From Liriodendron chinense (Eukaryota > Streptophyta > Magnoliopsida > Magnoliales > Magnoliaceae), in the NCBI GenBank assembly GCA_003013855.2, contig PVNU02002857.1, positions 186,001-250,000 on the forward strand: a stretch of DNA of 64,000 nt, given 5' to 3'. The notes below the pieces were generated by a model. The model had not been told where the DNA came from and searched no databases. It saw only the letters and a program-made list of their open reading frames with translations. Shown here in pieces: positions 1 through 11,460 of the stretch; the first letter of the stretch is position 1; each line of letters opens with the position of its first letter. The position numbers and the translations under genes were made by a program.

Positions 1-408
1 AACCCAGTATTGATATGGGGTGGTCGCCATCGGAAAAGTCCGCAGCTCAAAACCCAACAAATTAGCAGTCAAATAACTCGCCCAAGATCGATCAACCCGG
101 GTCCTAAAGTCAGAGGATTTAGATGGAAGTGCTCGACGCCCGATACCCGTGAAAGCGAAAAGAGGAACATCCTGCTCATACCCAAACTGCCGCAGGAACT
201 GAATGGGATGGTAAGAAAAGTAAGATCGAAAGCCTACCAACGTCAGAGGAAGGCGGTGTGCATCGCAAAGCACTGGAGGAAGTGAAAGCCAAGATGACTC
301 CCAACGAACATTCCAGTCATGAAGTCCAACAAACATTCCAGTCATGAAATTCAGCGAACATCCTGCGATACAAGGGCTCGCTCATCCTAGCTGTATGAGG
401 AAGAAACT

Positions 409-2315
409 TCATGATATAACACATGACGTCAGAGCTAGGAATGCCAGGAAGGGTACAGGAACGGTCAAAGAAAGACGCTCCCATAGCCAGACCTGATCAC
501 AAAAAGGAAAAGAAGTTCAGCTAGAGCCAAGCAATTCCTAACAAAGCAAGAAGAAAAAAGGTGTAGAAAGATACCTGAAGAAAGGCACAACAGCCGCGAA
601 GGACACGAGTGTGGCCCAGGGCGCAGTTAGTCAGCCCGTTAAACAGCTCGGCCAAGATGAGAGAAATGATCCCCTGCCGTCGAATAGCTCGGCTCATCAC
701 CTCAAAAAGCAAAGGAGTCTGGGACCTGCGCCATCCTGAGAACAGCACCTCAGTTATCAAACAGAACATCAGTGCGTTTCGAGCAAGGATAGAATCGGCC
801 ACACTCCGAGTACCCGAAAAAAGATCATACAGTAAGTCCAAGGAGAACACTACAGCATCCTGGCCGGCAGCTGCAGGCCGAACAAGATAGGGGATCCCGA
901 ACCAGTTCTGTGGTGTAGCAGTCTTCGGCGACGTCTTCGGCGAGAAATACTGAGTATAATCCCAAGGTAGGCCTGTCAAGTGGGCAAGCTCCTCCAAAGA
1001 GGGTCCCATCTCCATATCGTTGAATGTGAACAAGTTCAACGAAGGGACCCAGTCAATCAAGGCAGCTCCGAGCATCCTCCAATCAATGTCAACTCTAGCC
1101 ATATGGATCAGACTGCCGAAGCCATAGGACTCCAAATCTCGAATCTTATAAGCTGACAAGCTGTCAAGCCAAGCAAGCAGTCGTGGCGAGCAAGAAGGAC
1201 GAGGGAGCAACTGACAAGTCCTCATTGGTAACCCCCTCCAGAACAAAAGGCCCAGAAATCAATGATGACTCATCGAGGATCGGAAGGTCAACGGGCGAAG
1301 GAGAAGGAAAAGCTGGAACCTCTACAGACTCGACAGCCCCTGACCTGCCCTCAGTAACGGCTATGTCTGATATAGTCGCATCACCATTTGAAACTGTCAT
1401 AACCTCAGCCGCATGAGAAGACTCGCCCACCTCATGAACGGAGTGCGCAAAAGACCGACGATCAGGAGAAGGACGATACTCTCTATCAAAAGGGCTACCA
1501 GCGAAGATCACACCACACATCGTGGCATCCTGGCTAATCTGACCGTCGAAAAATGCATCTGAACCATCAAGAAGGGTCCCGACAACCCCGATTGAAGAAT
1601 CAACGGTCAGATTTGGACCTGCGGCCCTCTCCAACATGAAATCATGAATCCAGTCATCATCCTGGCCAATCAAAGGGATCATCGAGGCATCCACACCATC
1701 CATCGTCAAGGGGACATCATCAATGATCACATTAAGTCCACCCAAACAAGTATGCCGCACATCCTGGCCCTCATCAAGAGCATCCAAACCGTCAAAGGTA
1801 TCATTTGAGCCATCCATCCCATCCAGACATGAGATCAGCCCATATATGTCCATTATGGTCCCATCACCTCCATCAATCACATCATCCATATGGCCCACGT
1901 TCAAGGGATGCATAGCCTCACCTATGTCCCATCCTCCCACCTCAACCATGCCATCCATTTCTCCCATAATGAAGGCCCCATTCAAATCCAAATTTACAGC
2001 CATCCCACCATTTATGGAGTCATTCAAAGCTCCACCAACCACCAAGCTTAAGTCTTCATCAATACCCCCTCTTAATGCCCCATCTACCCCATCCATTAAA
2101 GGCATCTCCCCTTTATCAAAGCTCATTTGAAAATCTGAAGTGTGGGACCCATCATGAACAGTCCCTACAGCCTTTGAATCTCCACCATCCATTGTTTGAG
2201 AGAGGACAAAGTGAGAAGAAGACAAAAAGAGAAGAAAGGATGAGACAAAGAGAGGAAACATGGCTGGAATTGAAAAGCCTGGTGCAGAGAATGAGGAGAC
2301 AGCAACAGAAAGCAA
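409..2315 (-). pseudogene. Antisense PMD/DUF7745-like gene of element B, frameshifted
   Basis: This runs against the retrotransposon that carries it. An N-terminal frame (2315-1164) begins, from the Met at 2260, with a hydrophobic stretch (MFPLFVSSFLLFLSSS) and continues as a low-complexity Asp/Gly/Met-rich region. A second frame (1246-521), offset by one base, has the helical fold pattern of the plant mobile domain or the related DUF7745: a motif like FTFNDMEMGPSLEELAHLTGLP, cut here into FTFNDMEMGP and LEELAHLTGLP. An intron with donor CAG|GTATCT at 574 and acceptor ATCAG at 493 (82 bp) joins in phase to an exon reading VWLWERLSL, the W-x-W-E-R core typical of PMD proteins; it stops at 409. 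The product is unproven. In plants, PMD proteins are known from MAIN/MAIL1 (gene silencing) and from transposons. The frameshift near 1170-1245 suggests this copy is dead, unless another splice bridges it. Confidence 0.55.
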
Positions 2316-3266
2316 GGGAGGAATGTCCGAACCAGAACCCGCACAGACCGCACAAGAGGCGAGTCCTGGGCAGCTCGCTCTGGGCCGCCCGTACGGACGC
2401 GCTCCCTCTCTCTCCGCGGGATTGGCTCCAGGGTTCTTGGTAGGTGAGGCTGACAGTCCACCTTAGCAGATGGCACCCTGAAGGCCGCCCAAGGCTCCGG
2501 TCCGCTCCAGATTTCGATTAAGGTTGATCAAGATCATATAGAAGGTACCCCACTGGTCCAATCACGAAGCATGACGGCTAAAATTGGTCTGATTAAGACA
2601 AAGAGAAGGAAAGGTGATCAAGTGGGGACCACAAGCAATCCAAGTCATTCAAAGACTAGATCATCATGATCTGAACCATGGAAGAGCTCGCATGAGTCAT
2701 CAAATAGCAAGGCCAAAGGCTTGATCATCAAGAAAGAAGGCCAGAATCCAAGATCTGATCATTAAGTGGGCCCACAAGGCCAATCAAGCGATCTGAACCG
2801 TTCAAATCATCATCCACCTTCCTAGCCTCACAAATCATCAAAAAGAGGCGCCCCGAAATAAAGCCGAGGTCTCAGGTGGGCCCACAGGGCCGAATCTATC
2901 AATCTGAGCCATTCAAAGACTAGATCAACATGATCTAAACCATGGGAAAGCTCATACAAGTCACGAAATAGCAAGATCAAAGGCTTGATCATCAAGAAAG
3001 AAGGCCAGAATCCAAGATCTGATCATTAAGTGGGCCCACAAGGCCAATCAAGCAATCTGAACCGTTCAAGCCATCATCCATGCAGTTAAGAAGGCTCATC
3101 CTCCACAAATCATTAAAGACTGAGTCAGAAATCAAAGCATCCAAGCATCATCAAGAAATCTGAGAAGAATTAAGATTGTGTATTCATTCAGAAGATTTTG
3201 ATACAAAGATGGGTAAAAGCAAAAAGAAAAAGGCCATCCATCAAGTAAGCTGAATACAAAAGCAGG
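2316..3266. repeat. Non-coding segment with a ~245-bp tandem duplication
   Basis: Two imperfect copies of about 190 bp (roughly 2640-2822 and 2885-3078) share the words "attcaaagactagatca", "ggcttgatcatcaagaaag" and "aagatctgatcattaagt". A single related copy sits in element A in inverse orientation (about 20040-20260). The stretch lies between the two antisense genes and has no coding signal. Confidence 0.75.
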
Positions 3267-4765
3267 CTACAAGTCGCCAACATAGTCGTCATCGTCCTTC
3301 CTCTCGTCTCGCTCCCGACGATAAAGATCCATCAAAGGAGCAGTCACCGACCCTCCAGCATATCTGCGACGACCCCCTGGAACATAGAGCGAAGGAAGCA
3401 GAGGACCCTGGCCGTACAGCAAATACCACTCATCATAATCACGATCCGGGATCGTGAAGCGAAATTTGGGCTGGCCCACAAGAGCCTCAGTTGTCTCATC
3501 AGCTGGGATCTGAGCAGCTGGAGGAGGTGCAGAACAAGGGACCCGAGCCACCCCAGTGACTTGCCGAAGCAACCTCTCACCCAGATACCACTGAAAAGAT
3601 TCAGCGTCAGAAAGCATGATACGGAGACATGAAGCGTCATATGCCTCCACACGCTGGGGGTGTAATAGAGAGGGAAGCTGGCATACGGCATCCGAGCGAG
3701 CTGCAGCAAATGAGGTCACCACGATCAGTTACAGTACAACACGGGGGGTAAGGAAAGTAAGATACTTACATCATCAACGGTCAACCCGTCTATGTCAGCG
3801 CGCCAATTGTCCCCAGAAACTCGGGAGTTCCGCTGACGGTTTTGCTGGTGCCAGTACATGTGGCGATACAAAGAGGGCTCAACATCGTCCCGCATCCTCG
3901 GCGTGAGATGGGGAAAATGGTCATAAAAGCAAGTCTGGGCAAAGGCACACCTAAAGATCAAAGAGAGAAAGAAGGCAAATGTCTCCAAGAAAGGTGGATG
4001 AAGAAATACCTCGATGACAGGCTAGAAACCGGTGTAGGACCGGCTATTCCGACAAGTCTTATCCAGACCCTGGAAAATATGAGTCAGGATAGCCCCGTTC
4101 CAATTGTAGGGATGGTGTAGATCCTCAGCCAAGCGAAGAAATTTAGGATCGACCCTCTCATTGGCGTGGCAGAGAAGGAAGGACCCGAAGGCGTAAGTGA
4201 TCATGGCCCGTGCTTTGTGGAGGGCCTCTCGCTCGGTAGTGGGGATGACGGAGGCAAAAGTATTGTAGAACCATCGCATCTTCACTTGATGGCCTTGGAA
4301 TTCATCCACGGGTGGGACATCATCGACAAGCCGTAGCTAGTCAGTGGAAGTGATGGGAGCTAGAGAGCTGACTTGAGGAACAACAGTCCCATGAAACGAA
4401 AAGCCTATTTGCATATAAATGTCCAGGGGAGTTATTCCCCATTCACCACAAGGGAGCTGGAAGGTGTGGGTCTCATCCCGCCACCTCTCGCAAAGGGCCG
4501 CGAGCATCATGCGGTTGGCACTGTTGTTATGAAAACGTAAGGTGACGAGGCCAGCAAAAGGAGTACCAGCCAATACTCGTTCAAGCAAGGGCTGTGGATC
4601 CTTCACCCAGTTGTCCCAGTGATCCCTGGTGCCTCGACCCTTGATAGCAGGAAGAGGTTGATGTTCCATAGCCAAGGAACACATGTGGTCCCCTCGGCGG
4701 ATGATGAAGGCAGGATCATCCTCATCAATCACTCGGCGACCTCTGGTACCATCCGCCATTGAATC
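3267..4765 (-). pseudogene. Antisense plant mobile domain (PMD, aminotransferase-like) gene of element B
   Basis: The start at 4759 (MADGTRGRRV) leads into a clear PMD signature: RMMLAALCERWRDETHTF, then LPCGEWGITPLDIYMQIGF. The same frame continues through an in-frame TAG (4337-4339) to MRWFYNTFASV and WNGAILTHIFQGLDK. A second TAG sits at 4022-4024. A probable intron, 4009-3951 (donor GAG|GTATTT, acceptor TTTAG), leads to an exon with CFYDHFPHLTPRM. A further donor, GATGAT|GTAAGT, lies at 3770. The last exon ends at 3267 and includes WYLGERLLRQVTGVARVP, matching the usual PMD C-terminal block. PMD proteins are known as host silencing factors and as passengers of MULE and Ty3/Gypsy elements. 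Two nonsense codons make this copy probably non-functional. The exact acceptor of the last intron is uncertain. Confidence 0.75.
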
Positions 4766-6714
4766 CTACAAGCTTGGCAAGGTAAGTCCCTATCCTTTAC
4801 CCGTTAAAATTCAAATTACCATCCAGGAAACCCATGGGATTGGACTCATACTCAAAGGCAAGATCTAAAGTCCAACTCCATGTGTTACCTAGGATATGTG
4901 TTGGGCCCATTGAAAAAAGCAAGGCCCACCTTAAAGAAGGTTGCATGACATGCCTTAGGCAAGAAAAGTCCATCATCCAAGGACACATTTTGGACAACAA
5001 ATGCACTCAAGTACCATGAGATCAACAAAGGATAAGAATCCTACTTCACATGAGAAATCTTTCTCTTCAAAGTCCACATGTGGCCAAGGATTGGTCCACT
5101 TTTTATGCCAAGGCCATGATTCTCACTTAAGATGTTTCCATCTTTTTACCCATGTACATGGACAAGTGGAGAATAGGAGGGAAATGGGCCCCCAAGAGCA
5201 ACCCAAATGCCTCACCTCAATGGATTGAAGGGAGCACATAGCCCACTTGAAGAACATGAGGACCCATTCATGGGTTAACCATGGGCAACCCTATGTGCAC
5301 CATCTTGATGAAAGTTTTGACCATGAGAGTACAACATGGCGGTCTACCCACAAACATATGAATCCAAGAAGCTAATGGTAAAAAGTTGATGCACATAGCC
5401 CACATGAAGAATCAAGTTGAAAATGCCCATGAAAGGACAAATTTGGGCAACTTATGTGCACCAATTTCTTTATAAGAAAGGGAGACCATTTGAGCACAAG
5501 AGGGCATGGCTTGATGGGCCACCCAACCATCATGAAAATAGCTAAGAATGGTATACATAGCCCACTTGAAGATCAAAATCCAAAGTACCCCAAAGCATGG
5601 GACAAAATTGGGCAACTTATGGGTATCATTCTTTCTCGCAAATTGAAAAAAATTGCTCATATTTGAGAATGATGGTGGATGACCCACCAAGCCCCCAAAG
5701 AAAAGTTCAAGGAGCTATGGTTGCATGGATAGCTCACTTGAAGGAGGATCATACATTTGAGATTGATAACATTAAAGGGAAACTCTTGAGAACCACATTC
5801 CTACCACAAGGAAAAACCATTTGAACTTAGTGAGATTGTTGGAACAACTCACTCATGGGACTTGTAGATGAGCAAGTAACTCAAGTCCTCCATCCTTCAA
5901 AAGAAAAAGCATGAAAGAAAAAAGCCTACATGAACAAAGTGTGGTGGTGCACACATGGTCCAAAGAAATCCAAGCTCCAATGAAGGCCCAAAAGCCCATC
6001 CACATGAAAAAACTCCAAGGAACCCACCACACTTTGTACAAGGATGTACATCATAATCAAGATATGGTGGAAGACTTGGGCTACTTGTCCATAAAGGCCC
6101 AACTAAGAAACCTAGCCCACTTGAGATCCAAGTGAAGAATGGGCTAGTCATCTTGGTCTATACATATGTGAAGAAAGATGGGGTCACCCAAAGTGAGCCC
6201 CATGAGCCCAAACTTGAGATGGGCCCTACCATGCCCATGGGCCCAAATCTTGAAAATAAGATGGAAAAGAAAGGGAGAGCTTTAAGGAAAAATGACAAGG
6301 GTAAGAAAGCATGAGGGAGCCCAAAATGAAGCATTGGGCCCATCAAATACACCAAGGACCATGACTTCACTTTGAGCTCATTTGATACATATGAAAAGAG
6401 GCCCAACTCCCATGAAAAAGATAGAATATTTTTCCATGCACACTTGATGACATGGCAAAATCACCCTTTACATACACATGAAGGGAGTGTGAAAAGAAGA
6501 AAAGGAAAAATGAAATGGAAAGCTTGCAATGTCCTTCTCCATGCACCACCTTTGAAATAGATTGGAGATCTAGAAAAAGGTCAAGAACACTTGGGCCCAC
6601 CTTTACTCCTTTTGGAATAGCTACATGGAAAAAGAAAAGAACCATGAGAAGAGACAATGAAGAAGGAAAAGGACAAGAAAGAAAAATGGAGTGGTCCATA
6701 CCTTTACTACTCAC
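4766..6714 (-). other. Probable first intron of the antisense PMD gene; no other gene
   Basis: A strong donor on the minus strand (TTTG|GTGAGTAG at 6714) and a possible acceptor (TTGTAG at 4766, just before the PMD ATG) bracket about 1.95 kb. Its + strand is purine-rich and full of recurring words such as "cccacttgaag" and "catgaag". The many short frames here look random. The intron call is inference; the acceptor lacks a good pyrimidine tract. Confidence 0.4.
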
Positions 6715-6880
6715 CAAAGAGGGACCACCTTGCTGTCCCAAAACTTCTCTAAGGCCCACCACTTGAGAGAAGCAAAGAACCACCAAGAGGAGAGAGAAAA
6801 CTTTGAGAAAGAGAGAGTATGAGAGAGAGAAGAGAGAGATTGCACGTTGGAGGGGGCAAGGGTGCCCCATGTTATATAGA
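6690..6880 (-). promoter_or_regulatory. Putative antisense promoter and pyrimidine-rich leader for the PMD gene
   Basis: Read on the minus strand, CTATATAAC (TATA at 6878-6872) is followed by a long CT-rich stretch (about 6850-6730) of the kind seen in plant 5' leaders. The splice donor GTGAGT follows at 6714. Its position about 2.1 kb upstream of the PMD start, with a leader intron between, would give the antisense gene a promoter of its own. Inferred from sequence only. Confidence 0.45.
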
Positions 6881-7315
6881 AAAGGGGAGGGCACCCTTTT
6901 ACCCAGCCCACCGAAAAAAACGGTGGGTAGAGGCGGTCCGGGCGGCGCCCAGGGGGCCGTCCTACCCCCTACCTAGTTGAAACGACCTCTCCTCCTCTCT
7001 CCTTGGGAAGAACTCCTCCTTGGGAAGGGTGTTTGCAAGTGAATCTTGTACCTCCATGTAAGAATGAAGTGATGGAAGAGAATGGTGAGAAAAAGGAAGA
7101 AATCTCACCAAAATCTCATCTTGTGAGAAATGGGTGAGAAATTGGGTTGATGATGTGGAAAAGTTCCATGAAATTTTCAAGGAAAAGAAAGAAAAATTTG
7201 ACTTGGTCAAACAATGATCTCAACCATCCAAAGGCATGACCAGATGATCCAAACCATTCCAAGAAGAATCCCAAGAATCTCCGCCCTTGATTACTGTTTA
7301 CATGTACATATTCTG

Positions 7316-8220
7316 GGTCCGAAGACCTTAAACTACGTTGGGATCAATATCCCGAGGGATTTTAATAAAAACCAGCATCGATCCCAGCCGTTTAGGCCAA
7401 GATCTGATGACCTGGATCATTTCGAAAAGTCACCAAAAAAAATATATATGTTCAACTTGTACAGTTCTTGGTCCGAAGACCTTAAACTACGTCGAGATCA
7501 ATATCCCGATAGATTTTCAATAAAAACTGGCATCGGTCTTCGTTAAGGCCTGATGACTCCGGACATTTTCTAAAAAATAAAAAAAAATGTGATTTCCAGC
7601 ATCGCTTGTACATATTTTTGGTCCGAAGACCTTAAACTGCGTCGGGATCAAGATCCCGAGGGATTTCTAATAAAAATGGGCATCGATCTCAACCATCAAA
7701 ATCAGAATCGATGACTCAGAACACTTTTCAAAATCACAAAAATATATCACCAGCCCCGCTATGTGTTTTGTGGTCCGAAGACCTTAAACTACGTCGGGAT
7801 CAACATCCCGAGAGGTTTTCAATAAAAACCAGTGTTAATCTTGATAGTTCAAATTGAGATTCAACAGCCTGGATCATTTCAAAAAAAATCATCAAAAAGA
7901 ATGTATTTTCAACATGTACAAAGTTTTGGTCCGAAGACCTTAAACTACGTCGGGATCAACATCCCGAGAGATTTTTAATAAAAACCAGCATCGATCCCAG
8001 CCATTCAAGCCAAGATCTGATGACCTGGATCATTTCCAAAATACCAAAAAGATTTTTTGAGTTTTCCATAAAAACCAGCATCAACCTTGATTACTCGAGT
8101 TGAAATCTGAAACTTTTTCAAAAATACAAAATATATAAAAAAATAAAAAATAAAAATTTCACCATCAATTTCAACTGCACAAATTCATCCCCAGCGGTCC
8201 GAAGACCTAAAACTACACTG
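7316..8220 (+). repeat. ~152-bp tandem repeat array in element B
   Basis: Units begin with GGTCCGAAGACCTTAAACTA at 7316, 7470, 7620, 7772, 7928 and 8196, giving spacings of 154, 150, 152, 156 and 268 (the last includes a partial unit near 8060). Each unit has GGGATCAA-ATCCCGAG and "aataaaaaccagcatcgat". The array is absent from element A, whose homology to B resumes only at about 8313. Such arrays before the 3' LTR are common in Tat/Ogre elements. Confidence 0.9.
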
Positions 8221-8775
8221 GGATTAACTTCTCGGGGGCTTTCTTTCCTAAACTGTGCCAGACATTGTTGACACTTGATCGTACGGGTGTTTGGAATCTC
8301 TTAAACAGGTAAGGGCTGTGGCGGGCAGAGCTCCGCAACCCTGTTCGTGTTGAACGCACCGTGATAGACAACCTTGATTTGGAAGTTGCTGCTGAACCTG
8401 ACGGATGTTCCCTGTTCCCAAAACTCATGAAGGGGATTAAAGCTGTTGGGAGGTGGAGCGCACCCTCACGGAATTGTGAGCAACGTAAGGCCCCAAACTG
8501 GATTGACTAAGGGAAATGTGAGGATGTGGCTCATTTTGTGGCCGAAGGAGTCCGTCGGACGATACGTGGTCTATGTGCATTGCACATGAGGAACAGGCAA
8601 CTTTGTGGGTATGTTGACTGAAAACCCTCAAAATTCCCTCATCTGAAGATGTAAAACTACAGCACTTAACTGTGTGAGACTCGTCTTGCTCGCTGACGTA
8701 AAATGGATCGGGTACCTTATCAGCAGTAGAAGCTGGAAGTGGATGAAAATTCCATACTTTTCCCTGCATTTCAGA

Positions 8776-9045
8776 AAAATCACAAAATACAAAAACATTG
8801 GAAAATCACCTTTTCAAAAATCACAAAAATATTTCTCTTGCTTTCAAATCAAATACTTGCAAAAAAATCACAAAAAAAATATTTCCCTTGCTTTCAAATC
8901 AAATACTTACAAAAATCACAAAAAATATTTCCATTGCTTTCAAATCAAATACTTGCAAAAATCACAAAAAAATATTTCCATTGCTTTCAAATCAAATATT
9001 TGCAAAAATCACAAAAAATATTTCCTTTGTTTTCAATAACCGATC
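8776..9045 (+). repeat. Short A/T-rich tandem repeats
   Basis: About five copies of a 45-60-bp unit containing "tcacaaaaaatatttc" and "tttcaaatcaaatacttgc". A diverged counterpart lies inverted in element A at about 19190-19420. The open frames here are by-products of the repeat. Confidence 0.8.
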
Positions 9046-9964
9046 TCTATCCTGACCACTCAGGTTAAGGTTCGGACCAAATACTTACAAAAATCACAAA
9101 AATTGTCACTAGCCCCCAGCACTACACTTTAGGAGTCTTGAACTCCACTCTCTTCACAATTTGGGATGACGGATCCAATCGCCCGCAAATTGGAATCTTG
9201 ACCAAAACTGGCGACTAAGCACCGTCTCAATCGCATTTGTGCCCAGAAGAACATCTTGAAGTCGGATAACATCCTCGTACATTCTCATTAGCAAAGAAAC
9301 AGCATCTTGGGACGATGGACCTGATCGATCTCGGGTCGGGATCTTGACCAACCCGCTGACCAAACACCCGTATAAAAAAGGAAAATCCCCAGGGGAGCAC
9401 AACCCTGCAAGCAATAAGCTCCAAGTTCTCTGCATCACCAGCAAAAGCAAAATCATCAAACTGAAAGAGAATGAGCCAAGCCATGCATTCATCATGCATC
9501 TCCATGCATCAGCATCCATTGCATTAATCATCATGTTTACCCGCTTTCAAAATAAAAGTCGGTTAGCCAAAGACCTTACAGGCATCCCTAGTGGAGGCGC
9601 ATGCAGACCAGATTTCTATTTCAAAAAGACAAAAAAAATATTCTTATTTACAAATAAAAACCCCACGGAGTATCACTCCCCAGAGTGGGTATCTTTTCAA
9701 AAATCCAAAAAATATTTTTCCAATAGAGCGTTCTGCCTCCAAAACACCAGGAGATCTTCCGTATCTCTGGGTAGGAGCCAACGTAAAAATCAAATAAGAT
9801 CCAATGTCTCGCGGTTTCCCCGGAGACCATCGGATCCAATGCACTCAAAGTACGGTCGAACTGAACTCCAGTGTCAGTGCGGTCGTACCACATGCCAAGA
9901 TACAAAAAGATGAAAGCCAAAAGGCTCGGTCACAGAAACCATTTGAACAGGTGGAAACGATGAA

Positions 9965-10880
9965 TTGTAACCCAAGTATCAAAATCAGCAGATTGGGTGG
10001 AAAGAGTTCACCCGCACATACCTAGGCGTGGATGCCTGAAGTACCTTGACTGAGTCCAAGTCGGCGTAGTAGAATCCCGTAAGACTATCTGACGCAGGGC
10101 GTCTAACCACTTTAACAGTCAAGTGAAACAAGTACTCCTAGAGTGATCCGGGAAAACATCATACATCACACAATCAATCTCAGGGTCAGTATCCTCGTAA
10201 GACTAGAGACGCAGAGGCTTTGCTGTACCTTTCCGATGTTAGTACCGATCGGGAATGGAAAGGTTGCGATTGGGTACCCAGGTTGCAGCAAACTGCAGGG
10301 ACAATCGCAACGTTTTCTCCAAACTCCTGCGGTATGTGCGAGTTATCAATTTTCAGACAATCAACTGACTCAGATACAAAGGATAGCAAAGATTCCAGAC
10401 CACAATCAAGGAAAGAATGAATTGCAAACTAAGCATCGAAACCAGCAGATCGGGTGGAAAGAGTCCACCCGCACATACCTAGGCGTGGATGCCTGAAGTA
10501 CCTTGACTGAGTCCAAGTCGGCGTAGTAGAATCCCGTAAGACTATCTGACGCAGGGCATCTAACCACTTTGACAGTCAAGCGAAACAAGTACTCCTGGAG
10601 TGATCTGGGAAAACATCAAACATCACACAATCAGTCTCAGGGTCAGTATCCTCGTAAGACTAGCGACACAGAGGCTCTGCTGTACCTTTCCAATGTTAGT
10701 ACCGATCGGGAATGGAAGGGTTGCGATTGGGTACCCAGGTTGCAGCACATGCAGGGACAATCGCAACGTTTTCTCCAAACTCCTGCGGTATGTGCGAGTG
10801 ATCGGTTTCTAAACAATCAACTGGCACAGATGCAAAGGCAAGCAAAGATTTCAGACCATGATCAATGAATGACCGGGTCA
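9965..10880 (+). repeat. ~457-bp direct duplication near the 3' end of element B
   Basis: The motif CCTAGGCGTGGATGCCTGAA recurs at 10021 and 10478, with similar sequence extending across both units (for example "gactatctgacgcagggc" and "ggttgcgattgggtaccc"). Element A has the same duplication inverted ("catccacgcctagg" near 17786 and 18247), so it predates the split of A and B. No credible coding frame. Confidence 0.85.
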
Positions 10881-10929
10881 GAAGTGAGGTGCCACTCGCT
10901 TTGGCATTCGGTTGCACGCAACCTCTGCC

Positions 10930-10942
10930 AAAGAGGGGCATC
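10930..10942 (+). other. Polypurine tract of element B
   Basis: AAAGAGGGG followed by CATC abuts the TGTAGACACC start of the LTR. It would prime plus-strand DNA synthesis. The same tract precedes the 3' LTR of element A. Confidence 0.8.
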
Positions 10943-11160
10943 TGTAGACACCCCACCTTCGGCTACACTGTTGGTAGAGATAGCTGGATGAATGGAGGAC
11001 CATACCCCCAAACCCCAAGTCCTAACTCAGCCAAACTCACCCTTGTAAGCCCCAATCCATAGCCCAAATCAAGCCTGAACCCAGTCAACCCAGTACTAAA
11101 CATTAGCCTGAAAAACCCCCCATAAGAAAAGCCAGTCAAAAAATTCTAAAAAAGTCAAAC

Positions 11161-11340
11161 TCACTGAGTCAACCTGCTGAGTTAACCTGCTGAGTCAACC
11201 CGCTGAGTTAACCCGCTGAGTCAACTCGCTGAGTCAACTCGTCGAGTCAAAATACCGAGTCAACCCGTCGAGTCAACCTGCTTAGTCAAGTCATCGAGTC
11301 GACCCGCTGAGTCAACTCACTGAGTCAACCCACCGAGCCA
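11161..11340 (+). repeat. TGAGTCA-bearing ~12-bp minisatellite in U3 of the B LTR
   Basis: About fourteen degenerate copies of "ctgagtcaaccc". Six contain exact TGAGTCA, the binding word of GCN4/Opaque2-type bZIP factors. The array ends about 115 bp upstream of the TATA box. The same array is present in both LTRs of element A. Confidence 0.85.
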
Positions 11341-11453
11341 AACAGCAACCCCGAGGGAGCGACCGTACCTCGCTGGAAATCGAGGAGCGGCCGTACGGGC
11401 GGCCCACAGCGGGCTGCCCAAAATTATTTACGAGCTCTGCCACTGCCCACTGT

Positions 11454-11460
11454 TATAAAT
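11454..11460 (+). promoter_or_regulatory. TATA box of the B LTR
   Basis: TATAAAT followed by a C-rich start region (ACCCCCCTTCCC). It corresponds to TATAAATA in the LTRs of A. It marks the U3/R boundary region, with transcription expected some 30 bp downstream. Confidence 0.75.

Noticed and set aside
1723..2130. 135-codon + strand frame rich in Pro and Ser
   Set aside because: Mirror of the Asp/Gly-rich antisense frame at 2315-1164, which is the one conserved in element A.
6367..6894. 175-codon hydrophobic minus frame
   Set aside because: It lies over the CT-rich leader and intron of the antisense PMD gene; composition explains the Leu/Ser/Phe richness, and no homologue is recognised.
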